The translations under genes were made by a program, and so were the position numbers. The notes under the pieces were generated by a model. The model made no database searches. It was not told where the DNA came from and was given only the letters and a program-made list of their open reading frames with translations. From assembly GCA_027483465.1 (NCBI GenBank), contig JAIXUQ010000005.1, positions 1-64,000 on the forward strand: DNA of 64,000 nucleotides. Direction: 5' to 3'. Below are positions 7,972 through 16,211 of this stretch, one piece after another (position 1 is the first letter of the stretch; every line of letters starts with the position of its first letter). Origin of the DNA: Sphingomonadales bacterium (GTDB taxonomy: Bacteria; Pseudomonadota; Alphaproteobacteria; Sphingomonadales; Sphingomonadaceae).

Positions 7972-8262
7972 GTGGACATCGAAAGCATCCGGCACAAGCC
8001 GCTGCGGCGATATTTTGAAACCGGCAATCCCAAGGGTCTGGTCGGCGATGTGCAGCGGCTGCGCCGGATGCTGGCGTTCATCGCGGCCGCCGGCAGCCTG
8101 GATGAACTGCGGGTGCCGCCCAACTATGGCCTGCACCCGCTGGTGGGTGACCAGCAGGGCCGCTGGGCGATGACGGTGACGCGCAACTGGCGGCTGACCT
8201 TTGGCGTGAATGCGGATGGCGCGCTGATCGAGATGGATCTGGAGGATTATCATGGCGCTTAG
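7972..8262 (+). CDS. higB: HigB-type mRNA interferase toxin
   Basis: The 96-residue protein aligns by eye with HigB toxins of the RelE/ParE superfamily. It starts VDIESIRHKPLRRYFETGNPKG, compared with the family pattern IKSFRHKGLEKFFETG, has the PPNYGLHPL core, and ends in WRLTFGVNADGALIEMDLEDYH. HigB toxins cleave mRNA on the ribosome. The start was set at GTG 7972, not at a TTG 27 bases upstream, because family members begin at this point and the promoter would place the mRNA 5' end here. Toxin-first order with an 11-nt overlap into the antitoxin is typical of higBA. The pair is probably autoregulated through the palindrome upstream. Confidence 0.85.
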   Translation: MDIESIRHKPLRRYFETGNPKGLVGDVQRLRRMLAFIAAAGSLDELRVPPNYGLHPLVGDQQGRWAMTVTRNWRLTFGVNADGALIEMDLEDYHGA

Positions 8263-8554
8263 GATGCACAATTCGCTGGCCGTGCATGCCGGCGAATGGC
8301 TGAAGAGCGAGATTGTCGCGCCGTCGGGCATCAGCCTCACGGCGCTGGCTGCGCATCTGGGCGTGTCGCGGCAGGCACTGTCCACTGTGCTGAATGGCCA
8401 TGCCGGCCTGTCGGCCGACATGGCGATCCGCTTTGAAAAGGCCTTCGGGCTGAAGGCGGACACGCTGCTGCGCATGCAGACCGATCATGATCTGGCGCAG
8501 GCCCGCCAGCACGAAGCCATGATCAGGGTGACGCCGCTGGCCAGCGCCGCCTGA
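8252..8554 (+). CDS. higA: HigA-type antitoxin with XRE helix-turn-helix
   Basis: The 100-residue protein has a central helix-turn-helix of the XRE type (residues 27-75). Its recognition segment is SLTALAAHLGVSRQALSTVLNG, followed by LSADMAIRFEKAFG, which is characteristic of HigA/VapI antitoxins. It should bind and neutralise HigB and repress the operon. ATG 8252 lies inside the toxin gene, so the two are translationally coupled. The stop at 8554 abuts the stop of the convergent TonB receptor with no bases between them and no visible terminator, so transcripts from the two sides may overlap. Confidence 0.9.
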   Translation: MALRMHNSLAVHAGEWLKSEIVAPSGISLTALAAHLGVSRQALSTVLNGHAGLSADMAIRFEKAFGLKADTLLRMQTDHDLAQARQHEAMIRVTPLASAA

Positions 8555-10732
8555 TCAGCCCTTCCAGCCGATCGAGACGAAGACATTGCGGGGCAGGCCG
8601 GGATCAAAGCCGCCGCCGGCGCCAGGGCGCACCCGCGCGGCATAGCGTTCGTCGAGCAGATTGTTGATGCCGGCGCCCACGGCAAAGCCGGCGCCCACCG
8701 GCCATTCCACGCTGGCATCCACCACCTGATAGCCGGGCAAGGCGAAATCGGCGGCATTGTTGTCGGCCCCCTGCTGGTCGCCCACGCTGGTGAAGGTCAG
8801 CGCCGCGCGGGCGCCCTGCTTGCCGATATGCGCCAGGGTGACGCGCAGCAGGTGGCCGGGGGCATATTGCGGCGTGAAGCCGGCCGCCGCGCCGCGCGTG
8901 AAGGCGGCATCAAGCAGTTGCAGATTGGCCGACAGGCGCAGCGTGTCGCGTGCCGCAGCAAGGCCATCGGGGCCGACCAGATCCAGCCGCAGCGCCAGAT
9001 CGACGCCCTGGTTGCGCATCGCGCCCACATTCTGCCGGCGCGCGCCGCCGGCACCCACCGCACCAAAGGGGGCGGCGGCCGGCAGCGGCCCGGCGAGGAA
9101 GCCAACCTGATCCTCCAGCGTGACGCGGAACAGGCTGGCATCGATGCGCAGCGGCCGCGCCACCTGCGCCTGCACGCCGGCTTCCACGGTGAAGCTGTAG
9201 CTTGCCTCGAAGGTGCCGGCGGCATCCACCCCGGCCTGGAAGGTGACGCCGTCGTTGTAGAGCAGCGGCTTGAAGCCCCGGCTGGCATTGGCGACCAGCC
9301 GCAGATCGGGGCTGGCATCCCAGGTGGCGCCGATGCCCCACAGCGCGATGGTGCTGATGTTGCGGCGGTTGCCCGGCGTGCCGTTGGCCGCGCCGGGGCC
9401 GCCACCGGTGGCGCTGCCGATGCCCAGATCGAGCGTTTCGGCCACGCGCTGGCGCAGCCGTTCCAGGCGGAAACCCGGCACGATCTGCACATCGCCCAGC
9501 CCCAGCTTCACCTCGCCAAACAGCGCGGCGGCATCGCCCGACCGGGTGGCGCGGGCCAGCGCGCCGGCGGTGCCGGTGAAATCCTGGTTGCTGCTGCCCT
9601 TGTCCACCGCCACCGGCGCGTTGGATGTGTGGCCCAGCGCCCCGATCGTCAGGCTGTGCTGGCCGCTGCCGCCGAAATCGCGGCGCAGGCGCACATCGAT
9701 GCCGGCGGTGTCGAACGTTTGCAACTGGCGGATCAGCACGTTGGCGGCCGGGGTGATCTGGCCAAAGCTGCCGCCGGCCTGCCGCCAGCTTTCCCGCTCG
9801 AACCGGCTGTAGAAGGCGCGGGCGGTGATCTGGGTGGCGTCGTCCAACTGCCAGTCCAGCCCCAGCGAGGGGGCGATGCGCTGCAGGCGGATGCGGTCAA
9901 ACGCGGTGGAACTGTCCCACCGGTCAGCCGCCATCCGGGTGCGGCTGAGGCCGCCGGGCTCGCCGAAATCGCCCTGGTAATAGTCCAGCGCGAGGGTGAG
10001 GGTGACATCATCGCCCAGCACATGCCCGCGCAGCCGGCCGGTCAGCTGTTCGGCATCGCTGTTCACCCGGCGCGGGCCGTCGCCGGCGGCATAATGCACC
10101 AGCGCATCGGCCGCCAGCCGCCCGTTGGACACGGCCAGCGTGGCGGCGCCCTGCCGGCTTTCCCAACTGCCGAGCGTGAGGCGGGCGCTGCCGTCCACGC
10201 CGCTTTCACGGCGCGGGCCCTTCATCACATAGTTGATCGCCCCGCCCGGCTGCGGGCCATAGAGCAGGCCGGCGGCGCCGCGGATGAACTCCACCCGTTC
10301 AACGGCTTCCAGCGGCGGGATGAAATAGGCCGCCGGATAGCTGTACATGTCGGGCACCGCCGGCACCGCATCCTGCAGGGTGAGGATGTTCCAGCTTTCG
10401 TGCGGCTCCCCCAGCCCGCGATACGAAAGCGAGGCCCAGGAGCCGTTGGAGACTTCGGAGACGAGGATGCCGGGGATATCGGCCAGCGCCACGCGCAGGT
10501 TGCGGCTGGCCACCGGCGGCAGATCGCCCAGCAGCGCGACATCGCCCAGCTTGCCGGCAAAGATCAGTGTGCCGGCCAGATCGGGCAGGCGATCCTGATC
10601 GCGCCGCGCCGTCACGATGATGGTGGCGGCGGCCCCGGCATCGGCATCGGCTTCGGCCGCAGCGGCGGCCAGCGCGGGGCTGGCGGCCGTGCCCAGCAAC
10701 AGGGCGGCCAGCAGGCGGGCGGAACGGCGCAT
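8555..10732 (-). CDS. TonB-dependent receptor, FecA-like (iron-siderophore type)
   Basis: This is a 725-residue outer-membrane receptor. Residues 1-22 form the signal peptide, and ATG 10732 has GAGGAG six bases upstream. The plug domain (about 40-165) contains LRVALADIPGILVSE, SYRGLGEPHESWN and the IRGAAGLLYGPQPGGAINYVMK segment, which resembles FecA and other siderophore receptors. There is no N-terminal signalling domain, so it is not a FecIR-type transducer. The barrel ends in NVFVSIGWKG. A candidate Fur site lies 36 bp upstream of the start, supporting iron regulation. An upstream in-frame extension to 10810 would cross that site and destroy the signal peptide, so it was rejected. The ferric ligand cannot be named from sequence. 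Confidence 0.88.
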   Translation of the reverse strand: MRRSARLLAALLLGTAASPALAAAAAEADADAGAAATIIVTARRDQDRLPDLAGTLIFAGKLGDVALLGDLPPVASRNLRVALADIPGILVSEVSNGSWASLSYRGLGEPHESWNILTLQDAVPAVPDMYSYPAAYFIPPLEAVERVEFIRGAAGLLYGPQPGGAINYVMKGPRRESGVDGSARLTLGSWESRQGAATLAVSNGRLAADALVHYAAGDGPRRVNSDAEQLTGRLRGHVLGDDVTLTLALDYYQGDFGEPGGLSRTRMAADRWDSSTAFDRIRLQRIAPSLGLDWQLDDATQITARAFYSRFERESWRQAGGSFGQITPAANVLIRQLQTFDTAGIDVRLRRDFGGSGQHSLTIGALGHTSNAPVAVDKGSSNQDFTGTAGALARATRSGDAAALFGEVKLGLGDVQIVPGFRLERLRQRVAETLDLGIGSATGGGPGAANGTPGNRRNISTIALWGIGATWDASPDLRLVANASRGFKPLLYNDGVTFQAGVDAAGTFEASYSFTVEAGVQAQVARPLRIDASLFRVTLEDQVGFLAGPLPAAAPFGAVGAGGARRQNVGAMRNQGVDLALRLDLVGPDGLAAARDTLRLSANLQLLDAAFTRGAAAGFTPQYAPGHLLRVTLAHIGKQGARAALTFTSVGDQQGADNNAADFALPGYQVVDASVEWPVGAGFAVGAGINNLLDERYAARVRPGAGGGFDPGLPRNVFVSIGWKG

Positions 10733-10767
10733 CACGACTCCTCGAACAACGTGGGTCGCTGTCATCT

Positions 10768-10788
10768 TGATATTGCGAATGATTGTCA
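10768..10788 (-). promoter_or_regulatory. Candidate Fur box upstream of the FecA-like receptor
   Basis: On the minus strand the 20-nt core GACAATCATTCGCAATATCA (preceded by T) resembles the Fur consensus of repeated GATAAT hexamers. It is AT-rich in an otherwise GC-rich region and sits 36 bp before the receptor start. Match quality is moderate. Confidence 0.45.
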
Positions 10789-10857
10789 ACAGCGGAAATC
10801 GCCTGACCATGCCGCCCGCGTTGACGGCCTGCCCGCCGGCAGCGCATGGAAGCGGCG

Positions 10858-11442
10858 ATGGCCAAGCTCTATTTCTATTTCGCCTCGATGAACGCCGGCA
10901 AATCCACCGTGCTGCTGCAATCCAGCTTCAATTATCGGGAGCGCGGCATGGCCACCTTGCTGTTCACCGCCGCGCTGGATGATCGCGCCGGGGTGGGCAT
11001 GATCGCCTCGCGCATCGGGCTGAGCGCGCCGGCGCAATTGTTCGAGCCGGGGCTCGATCTGTTTGCCGCCGTGGCCGACGCGCGCGGGCGCGGCCCGGTG
11101 GATTGCGTGCTGGTGGACGAGGCGCAGTTCCTCACCAAAGCCCAGGTGTGGCAGCTGGCGCAGGTGGCCGATGAACTGGGCATTCCCGTGCTCTGCTATG
11201 GCCTGCGCACCGATTTCCTGGGGCAATTGTTCGAAGGCAGCGCCACGCTGCTGGCCATTGCCGATGTGCTGTCGGAAATGAAGGCGGTGTGCCATTGCGG
11301 GCGAAAGGCCACCATGAATATGCGCATTGACAGCGCGGGCCGTGCCGTCACCACTGGCCAGCAGACCGAGATTGGTGGCAATGATCGCTATGTCGCCCTG
11401 TGCCGCCGCCATTTCAGCGCGGCGCTCAAGGGGCCAGCTTGA
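10858..11442 (+). CDS. tdk: Thymidine kinase (type II)
   Basis: The 194-residue enzyme phosphorylates thymidine to dTMP in the salvage pathway. The P-loop ASMNAGKST is at residues 9-17, the Walker-B-like VLVDEAQF follows near residue 84, and the lasso/zinc region contains CHCGRKA and, near the end, CRRHF. These are the standard type II thymidine kinase features, and the length is normal. ATG 10858 gives the family start MAKLYFYF. An ATG 12 bases upstream is also possible. The gene is divergent from the FecA-like receptor and is followed after 11 nt by glutathione peroxidase. Confidence 0.93.
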   Translation: MAKLYFYFASMNAGKSTVLLQSSFNYRERGMATLLFTAALDDRAGVGMIASRIGLSAPAQLFEPGLDLFAAVADARGRGPVDCVLVDEAQFLTKAQVWQLAQVADELGIPVLCYGLRTDFLGQLFEGSATLLAIADVLSEMKAVCHCGRKATMNMRIDSAGRAVTTGQQTEIGGNDRYVALCRRHFSAALKGPA

Positions 11443-11453
11443 GGGGAACCAGG

Positions 11454-11942
<489 letters not shown>

Positions 11943-11943
11943 G

Positions 11944-11982
11944 GGCAAAGGGCTGAAGGCAAAGGGCTCAAGGCAAACAGGG
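11944..11982 (+). repeat. Imperfect 14-bp tandem repeats before the aminotransferase
   Basis: GGCAAAGGGCTGAA (11944-11957) and GGCAAAGGGCTCAA (11958-11971) are followed by a partial third copy GGCAAACAGG. The array fills most of the short gap between glutathione peroxidase and the aminotransferase. Confidence 0.7.
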
Positions 11983-11992
11983 GGGCCGAACC

Positions 11993-13315
11993 ATGGCAAC
12001 ACATGCACCCAATGATCTGGCCAATTGGTGGATGCCGTTCACCGACAACCGCTATTTCAAATCCAATCCGCGCCTGCTCGCCGCCGCGCGCGACATGCAT
12101 TACACCACCGCCGATGGCCGCCGTATCCTGGATGGCACCGCCGGCCTGTGGTGCGTGAACGCCGGCCATGGCCGCGAACCCATCGTGAAGGCCATCCAGC
12201 AGCAGGCCGCCACGCTGGATTTCGCCCCCACCTTCCAGCTGGGCCATCCGCTGGCGTTCCAACTGGCCGCCAAGCTGGCCGGCATCATGCCCGAGGGGCT
12301 GGACCGCATCTTCTTCACCAACTCCGGTTCGGAGAGCGTCGACACCGCCCTGAAAATCGCCCTGGCCTATTGGCGCGCGCGCGGGCAGGGGCAGCGCACC
12401 CGGCTGATCGGGCGGGAGCGCGGCTATCACGGCGTTGGCTTTGGCGGCATTTCGGTGGGCGGCATCCTGGCCAACCGCCGGGTGTTTGGCCCCGGCCTGC
12501 CGGGCGTTGACCATCTGCCCCACACCCATGATGCGCGCAACCTGTTCACCCGCGGCCAGCCCGCCCACGGCGCCGAACTGGCTGACCGGCTGGAGGCGCT
12601 GATCGCGCTGCACGGGGCCGATACGATCGCCGCCGTGATCGTCGAGCCGCTGGCCGGCTCCACCGGGGTGCTGGTGCCACCGCAGGGCTATCTGGAACGG
12701 CTGCGCGCCATCACCGCCCAGCATGGCATCTTGCTGATTTTTGACGAGGTGATTTCCGGCTTTGGCCGGCTGGGCGCGGCCACCGCAGCGGAGCGTTTCG
12801 GCGTCACCCCCGATCTCATCTGCCTGGCCAAGGGCCTCACCAACGCCGCCGTGCCGATGGGCGCGGTGGCCGCGGCCCGGCATGTGCATGATGCCATCGT
12901 GGATGCGCCCGGCGATGTGCCGGGGATCGAGCTGTTTCACGGCTATACCTATTCGGCGCATGCGCTGGCCTGCGCCGCCGGCATCGCCAGCCTGGATGTT
13001 TATGCCAGCGAGGGCCTGTTTGCGCGGGCCCGCAGCCTGGAAGACACCTGGGCGGAGGCGATCCACAGCCTGGCCGGCCTGCCGCATGTGGTGGATATCC
13101 GCAATTTCGGGCTGGTCGCCGCCATCGAACTGGCGCCGCGCCCCGATGCGCCGGGCGTGCGCGGCCAGGCGATTTTCCGCGCCCTGTTCGATGCCGGCGT
13201 GCTGATCCGGGTTTCGGGAGACACGATCGCCCTGTCACCCCCGCTCATCATCAGCCCGGCCCAGATTGACGAGATTCGGTCCGCGCTGGACGCAGGACTG
13301 CGGCAACTGGCTTGA
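11993..13315 (+). CDS. Omega-amino acid:pyruvate aminotransferase-like class III aminotransferase
   Basis: This is a 440-residue PLP enzyme of aminotransferase class III. The PLP-binding Lys280 is in ICLAKGLTNAAVPMG, and Asp251 is in LLIFDEVISGFGR. NSGSESVDTALK near residue 110 binds the phosphate. The opening NDLANWWMPFTDNRYFKSNPR is characteristic of beta-alanine/omega-amino acid:pyruvate transaminases, which convert beta-alanine and pyruvate to malonate semialdehyde and alanine. The exact amine donor cannot be fixed by eye, because diamine and omega-transaminases are close relatives. No malonate semialdehyde dehydrogenase gene is next to it. The gene is preceded by short tandem repeats and a G-rich stretch that may serve as ribosome binding site. 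Confidence 0.85.
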   Translation: MATHAPNDLANWWMPFTDNRYFKSNPRLLAAARDMHYTTADGRRILDGTAGLWCVNAGHGREPIVKAIQQQAATLDFAPTFQLGHPLAFQLAAKLAGIMPEGLDRIFFTNSGSESVDTALKIALAYWRARGQGQRTRLIGRERGYHGVGFGGISVGGILANRRVFGPGLPGVDHLPHTHDARNLFTRGQPAHGAELADRLEALIALHGADTIAAVIVEPLAGSTGVLVPPQGYLERLRAITAQHGILLIFDEVISGFGRLGAATAAERFGVTPDLICLAKGLTNAAVPMGAVAAARHVHDAIVDAPGDVPGIELFHGYTYSAHALACAAGIASLDVYASEGLFARARSLEDTWAEAIHSLAGLPHVVDIRNFGLVAAIELAPRPDAPGVRGQAIFRALFDAGVLIRVSGDTIALSPPLIISPAQIDEIRSALDAGLRQLA

Positions 13316-13348
13316 CCGGGCGGGGCGGGATGACGCAGTCTGCCGCCC

Positions 13349-14917
13349 ATGTTGCACCGCATCATGCCCCGCCTGCGCTGCCTGCTGCCGGCCACGGCGG
13401 CCCTGCTGCTGTGGGGCTGCGCGCCGGGGGCCGGTGCCGGCGGGCCGCCGCTGTCGCCTGAGGATGTGGCCTGGCTCAACCGGTTGACCTGGGGGGCCAG
13501 CCCGGCCGATCTGCCGGAATGGCGGCGGCTGGGCCGGCAGGGCTGGATCGCGGCGCAACTGGCCTCGCCGCCCGATCAGGTGCGGCTGCCGGCCGATGTG
13601 CGGCCGATTTATGATGCGCTGGCGGTGCCGCCGGCCGGCGGGCAGGAGGATGGCAATGCCGCGATGGTGCGGCTGATGGGCCTGCGCCGCCAATCGGTTG
13701 CGGAAAAGGCCGCCGGCAAGGCCGAGGCCAGCCGTGCCACCTACCGCCGCGCCAGTGGCGAGGCCAAGCTGTGGTTTGACCGGGCGGTGCACCGCAGCCT
13801 GCTGCGCGATATCCATTCGCCCGACCAGTTGCGCGAGCAGATGAGCTGGTTCTGGTTCAACCAGTTCAACATCCGCTTCATCGGCACCGGCTTTGGCCCC
13901 CTGGCCAGCGATTATCTGGAACGCGCCATCCGCCCCCACGCGCTGGGCCGCTTCTGCGATCTCGTCCACGCCACCCAGCGCCACCCGGCGATGCTGCTCT
14001 ATCTCAACAACGCCCAAAGCCGCAAAGGCCGCATCAACGAGAATTATGCCCGCGAACTGCTGGAACTGCACACCATGGGGGTGGGCAGCGGCTATTCCCA
14101 GGCCGATGTGCAGGAACTGGCCCGCGTGCTGACCGGGTTGACGGTTGACACCGATCATTGGCCGGCGCCGCCGGCGCCGCCCGGCGGCTGGCGCGACGGC
14201 CTGGCGCTGTTTGATCCGGCCCGCCACGATGCCGGGCCCAAGCGGGTGCTGGGCCGCACGATCACCGCCACCGGCATGGCCGGCATCGAACAGGCGACCG
14301 AACTGGCCTGCCGGCATCCCGCCACCGCCCGGCGCACGGCGCGGCGGCTGGCGCAATATCTGATGGCCGATGCGCCGCCGCCGGCGGTGGTGGCGGCGAT
14401 GGCGGCCGAATTCACCCGCACCGATGGCGATATCGCCGCCGTGCTGCGCGTGCTGTTTGCGCGGCCCGAATTCGCCGCCTCGCTGGGCCGGCTCTACAAG
14501 GATCCCAATCATTATCTCCTCTCGGCGGTGCGGCTGGTGCAGGCCGGCCAGCCGCGGGCCAACATGGAGATGCTGGCCCGCGATCTGCGCCACCTGGCCC
14601 AGCCGCGCCTGGAACGGGTGACGCCCGATGGCTGGCCGCTGGAAACCGCGGCCTGGACCTCGTCGGGCCAGTTGGAGGCGCGCTTCGTGCTGGCCGGATC
14701 GCTGGGCAAGGGCGGCACCCGCAACTGGGTGTTCACCGTGCCCGCCCTGATCGAGCGGGCGCGCAACTGGCTGCTGGCGCCCGAACTGGCGGTGGTCCGC
14801 GCCGAAACCGGCATTTATGGCCAGCTCAGCCCGACGACCTCGGCCGAACTGGCCAAGGCTAATTGGCGGGAGGCCAATGTGCTGTTCCTCTCCTCACCGG
14901 AGTTCATGCGCCGATGA
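13349..14917 (+). CDS. DUF1800 family lipoprotein
   Basis: The 522-residue protein of the DUF1800 family begins with a lipoprotein signal peptide whose lipobox LLLWGC ends near residue 29. The family signature runs through the middle: LREQMSWFWFNQFNIR, a long helical segment, INENYARELLELHTMG, and LARVLTGLTVD. The C-terminal part has VLFARPEF, typical of the family. DUF1800 genes are almost always followed by a DUF1501 gene, as here with an ATGA overlap at 14914-14917. The biochemical role is not known; the pair is secreted or surface-linked. A second, unrelated-looking DUF1800 copy sits at about 31 kb in this window. The start at 13349 gives the lipobox at a normal distance; ATG 13364 is an alternative. 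Confidence 0.88.
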   Translation: MLHRIMPRLRCLLPATAALLLWGCAPGAGAGGPPLSPEDVAWLNRLTWGASPADLPEWRRLGRQGWIAAQLASPPDQVRLPADVRPIYDALAVPPAGGQEDGNAAMVRLMGLRRQSVAEKAAGKAEASRATYRRASGEAKLWFDRAVHRSLLRDIHSPDQLREQMSWFWFNQFNIRFIGTGFGPLASDYLERAIRPHALGRFCDLVHATQRHPAMLLYLNNAQSRKGRINENYARELLELHTMGVGSGYSQADVQELARVLTGLTVDTDHWPAPPAPPGGWRDGLALFDPARHDAGPKRVLGRTITATGMAGIEQATELACRHPATARRTARRLAQYLMADAPPPAVVAAMAAEFTRTDGDIAAVLRVLFARPEFAASLGRLYKDPNHYLLSAVRLVQAGQPRANMEMLARDLRHLAQPRLERVTPDGWPLETAAWTSSGQLEARFVLAGSLGKGGTRNWVFTVPALIERARNWLLAPELAVVRAETGIYGQLSPTTSAELAKANWREANVLFLSSPEFMRR

Positions 14918-16080
14918 ACCCTGCCGCTGCCAAGCGCTTCAGCCGGCGCGCGTTCCTGGCCGGAAGTGGCAGCCTGTTTGCCGCCGGCGGTTGGGCGATG
15001 CCGGCCGGCAAGCCGCGCCTGCTGCTGATCTTCCTGCGCGGCGGCTATGACAGCGCCAGCCTGCTAGTGCCGCACGCCAATGATTTCTATCGCCGCAGCC
15101 GGCCCGGCATCGCGGTGCCGCCGGCGCAACAGATCGCGCTGGCCGATGGCTGGGCGCTCACCCGCAGTGCCGATGCGCTGAAGCCGCTGTGGGATGCGCG
15201 GCAACTGGCCTTCATCCCCTTTGCCGGCTCGCCCGACCTGTCGCGCAGCCATTTCGAAACGCAGGACATCATCGAATATGGCCATGCCGGGCGGAACCGC
15301 AGCGAGACCAGCGGCTTCCTGAACCGGCTGGCAGCGGAAATCGGCGCGCGCGGCGATGCCATGGCCTTCACCCCGGCGCTGCCCATCGCCCTGCGCGGGC
15401 CGGTGGCGGTGGCCAATGTCGATCTGGGCCGGCGCACCGCCCTGCCCGAAGCGCGCCAGGCCGCGATCGCCGCCATGTATGCGCGCGATCCGCTGCTGGG
15501 CGGGCAGGTGGCCGCCGCGCTGGAGGCCGGCGCTGCGGTGTCGGCGGCGTTGCAGGCCGAAATGTTCGCCTCGGGCCGCAAGGCCGGCGGGGTGGCGGCG
15601 TTTGAGGCCAATGCGCCGCGCATGGGCGCGCTGCTGCGCGAGAAGGTGACGCTGGCCTTTGCCGATATCGGCGGGTGGGACACGCATGTCGGCCAGTTGG
15701 GCGCGCTGGATTACAAGCTGGGCGTGCTGGCGCGCGGGCTGGCCGGGCTGGCCGCCGCCATGGGCCCGGTCTGGCGCGACACCGCGGTGCTGGTGATTTC
15801 CGAATTCGGCCGCACCTTCCGCCAGAATGGCTCGGGCGGCACCGATCATGGCCATGGCACCACCTTCCTGCTGGCGGGCGGTGCCGTGGCCGGCGGGCGC
15901 ATTGGCGGCCGCCAGCAGGCGGTGACCGAGGCCGGGCTGCACCAGAACCGCGATTTCCCCGTGCTCAACGACGTGCGCGATGTGGCCGGCGGGCTGTTTG
16001 CCCGGCTCTATGGCCTGTCGCCGGCGGCGGTGCAGCGCATCTTCCCGGCTTCGCGCCCGTTTGATCTGGGCCTGTTGTGA
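14914..16080 (+). CDS. DUF1501 family Tat-exported protein
   Basis: The 388-residue protein has a twin-arginine signal (RFSRRAFLAGSGS, residues 8-20) and then the DUF1501 fold, related to alkaline phosphatase/sulfatase-like enzymes. Recognisable segments are LLLIFLRGGYDSASL, RSHFETQDIIEYG, DIGGWDTHVGQLG, VISEFGRTFRQNGSGGTDHG and LLAGGAVAGGRI. The metal-binding-like residues in GWDTH and GTDHGHG are kept. It is translationally coupled to the DUF1800 gene by ATGA. The two products are assumed to act together in the envelope, but no reaction is established for the family. Confidence 0.88.
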   Translation: MNPAAAKRFSRRAFLAGSGSLFAAGGWAMPAGKPRLLLIFLRGGYDSASLLVPHANDFYRRSRPGIAVPPAQQIALADGWALTRSADALKPLWDARQLAFIPFAGSPDLSRSHFETQDIIEYGHAGRNRSETSGFLNRLAAEIGARGDAMAFTPALPIALRGPVAVANVDLGRRTALPEARQAAIAAMYARDPLLGGQVAAALEAGAAVSAALQAEMFASGRKAGGVAAFEANAPRMGALLREKVTLAFADIGGWDTHVGQLGALDYKLGVLARGLAGLAAAMGPVWRDTAVLVISEFGRTFRQNGSGGTDHGHGTTFLLAGGAVAGGRIGGRQQAVTEAGLHQNRDFPVLNDVRDVAGGLFARLYGLSPAAVQRIFPASRPFDLGLL

Positions 16081-16118
16081 GCGGGCCGCGCTTCAGGCCG
16101 GGTTCAGCCGGGGTCATC

Positions 16119-16134
16119 ATTACGCCCATGTAAT
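16119..16134. promoter_or_regulatory. ATTAC-N6-GTAAT inverted repeat upstream of the export operon
   Basis: A perfect 5-bp inverted repeat with a 6-bp spacer (ATTACGCCCATGTAAT) lies in an AT-rich patch 78 bp before the ABC gene. It has the T-N11-A form seen at LysR-type operators. Function is inferred. Confidence 0.35.
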
Positions 16135-16144
16135 CTTTTTTCCG

Positions 16145-16167
16145 CCCCGGCCTTGGCAAAGCCGGGG
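16145..16167. other. 7-bp hairpin in the leader of the export operon
   Basis: CCCCGGC and GCCGGGG form a perfect stem around a 9-nt loop. A T-run precedes it instead of following it, so it does not look like a terminator on either strand. It may be a 5'-leader structure. Confidence 0.3.
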
Positions 16168-16211
16168 TGCGCCCCTAAATGCCCGCAGGCACGCGCACCC
16201 ACAGGAGACCC

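Noticed and set aside
8828-10891. 687-codon open frame antisense to the FecA-like receptor
   Set aside because: Same reason: compositional shadow of a convincing gene, with no recognisable domain.
16145-16167. Hairpin as the terminator of the DUF1501 gene
   Set aside because: The T-run comes before the stem on the plus strand, and there is none after it on either strand.
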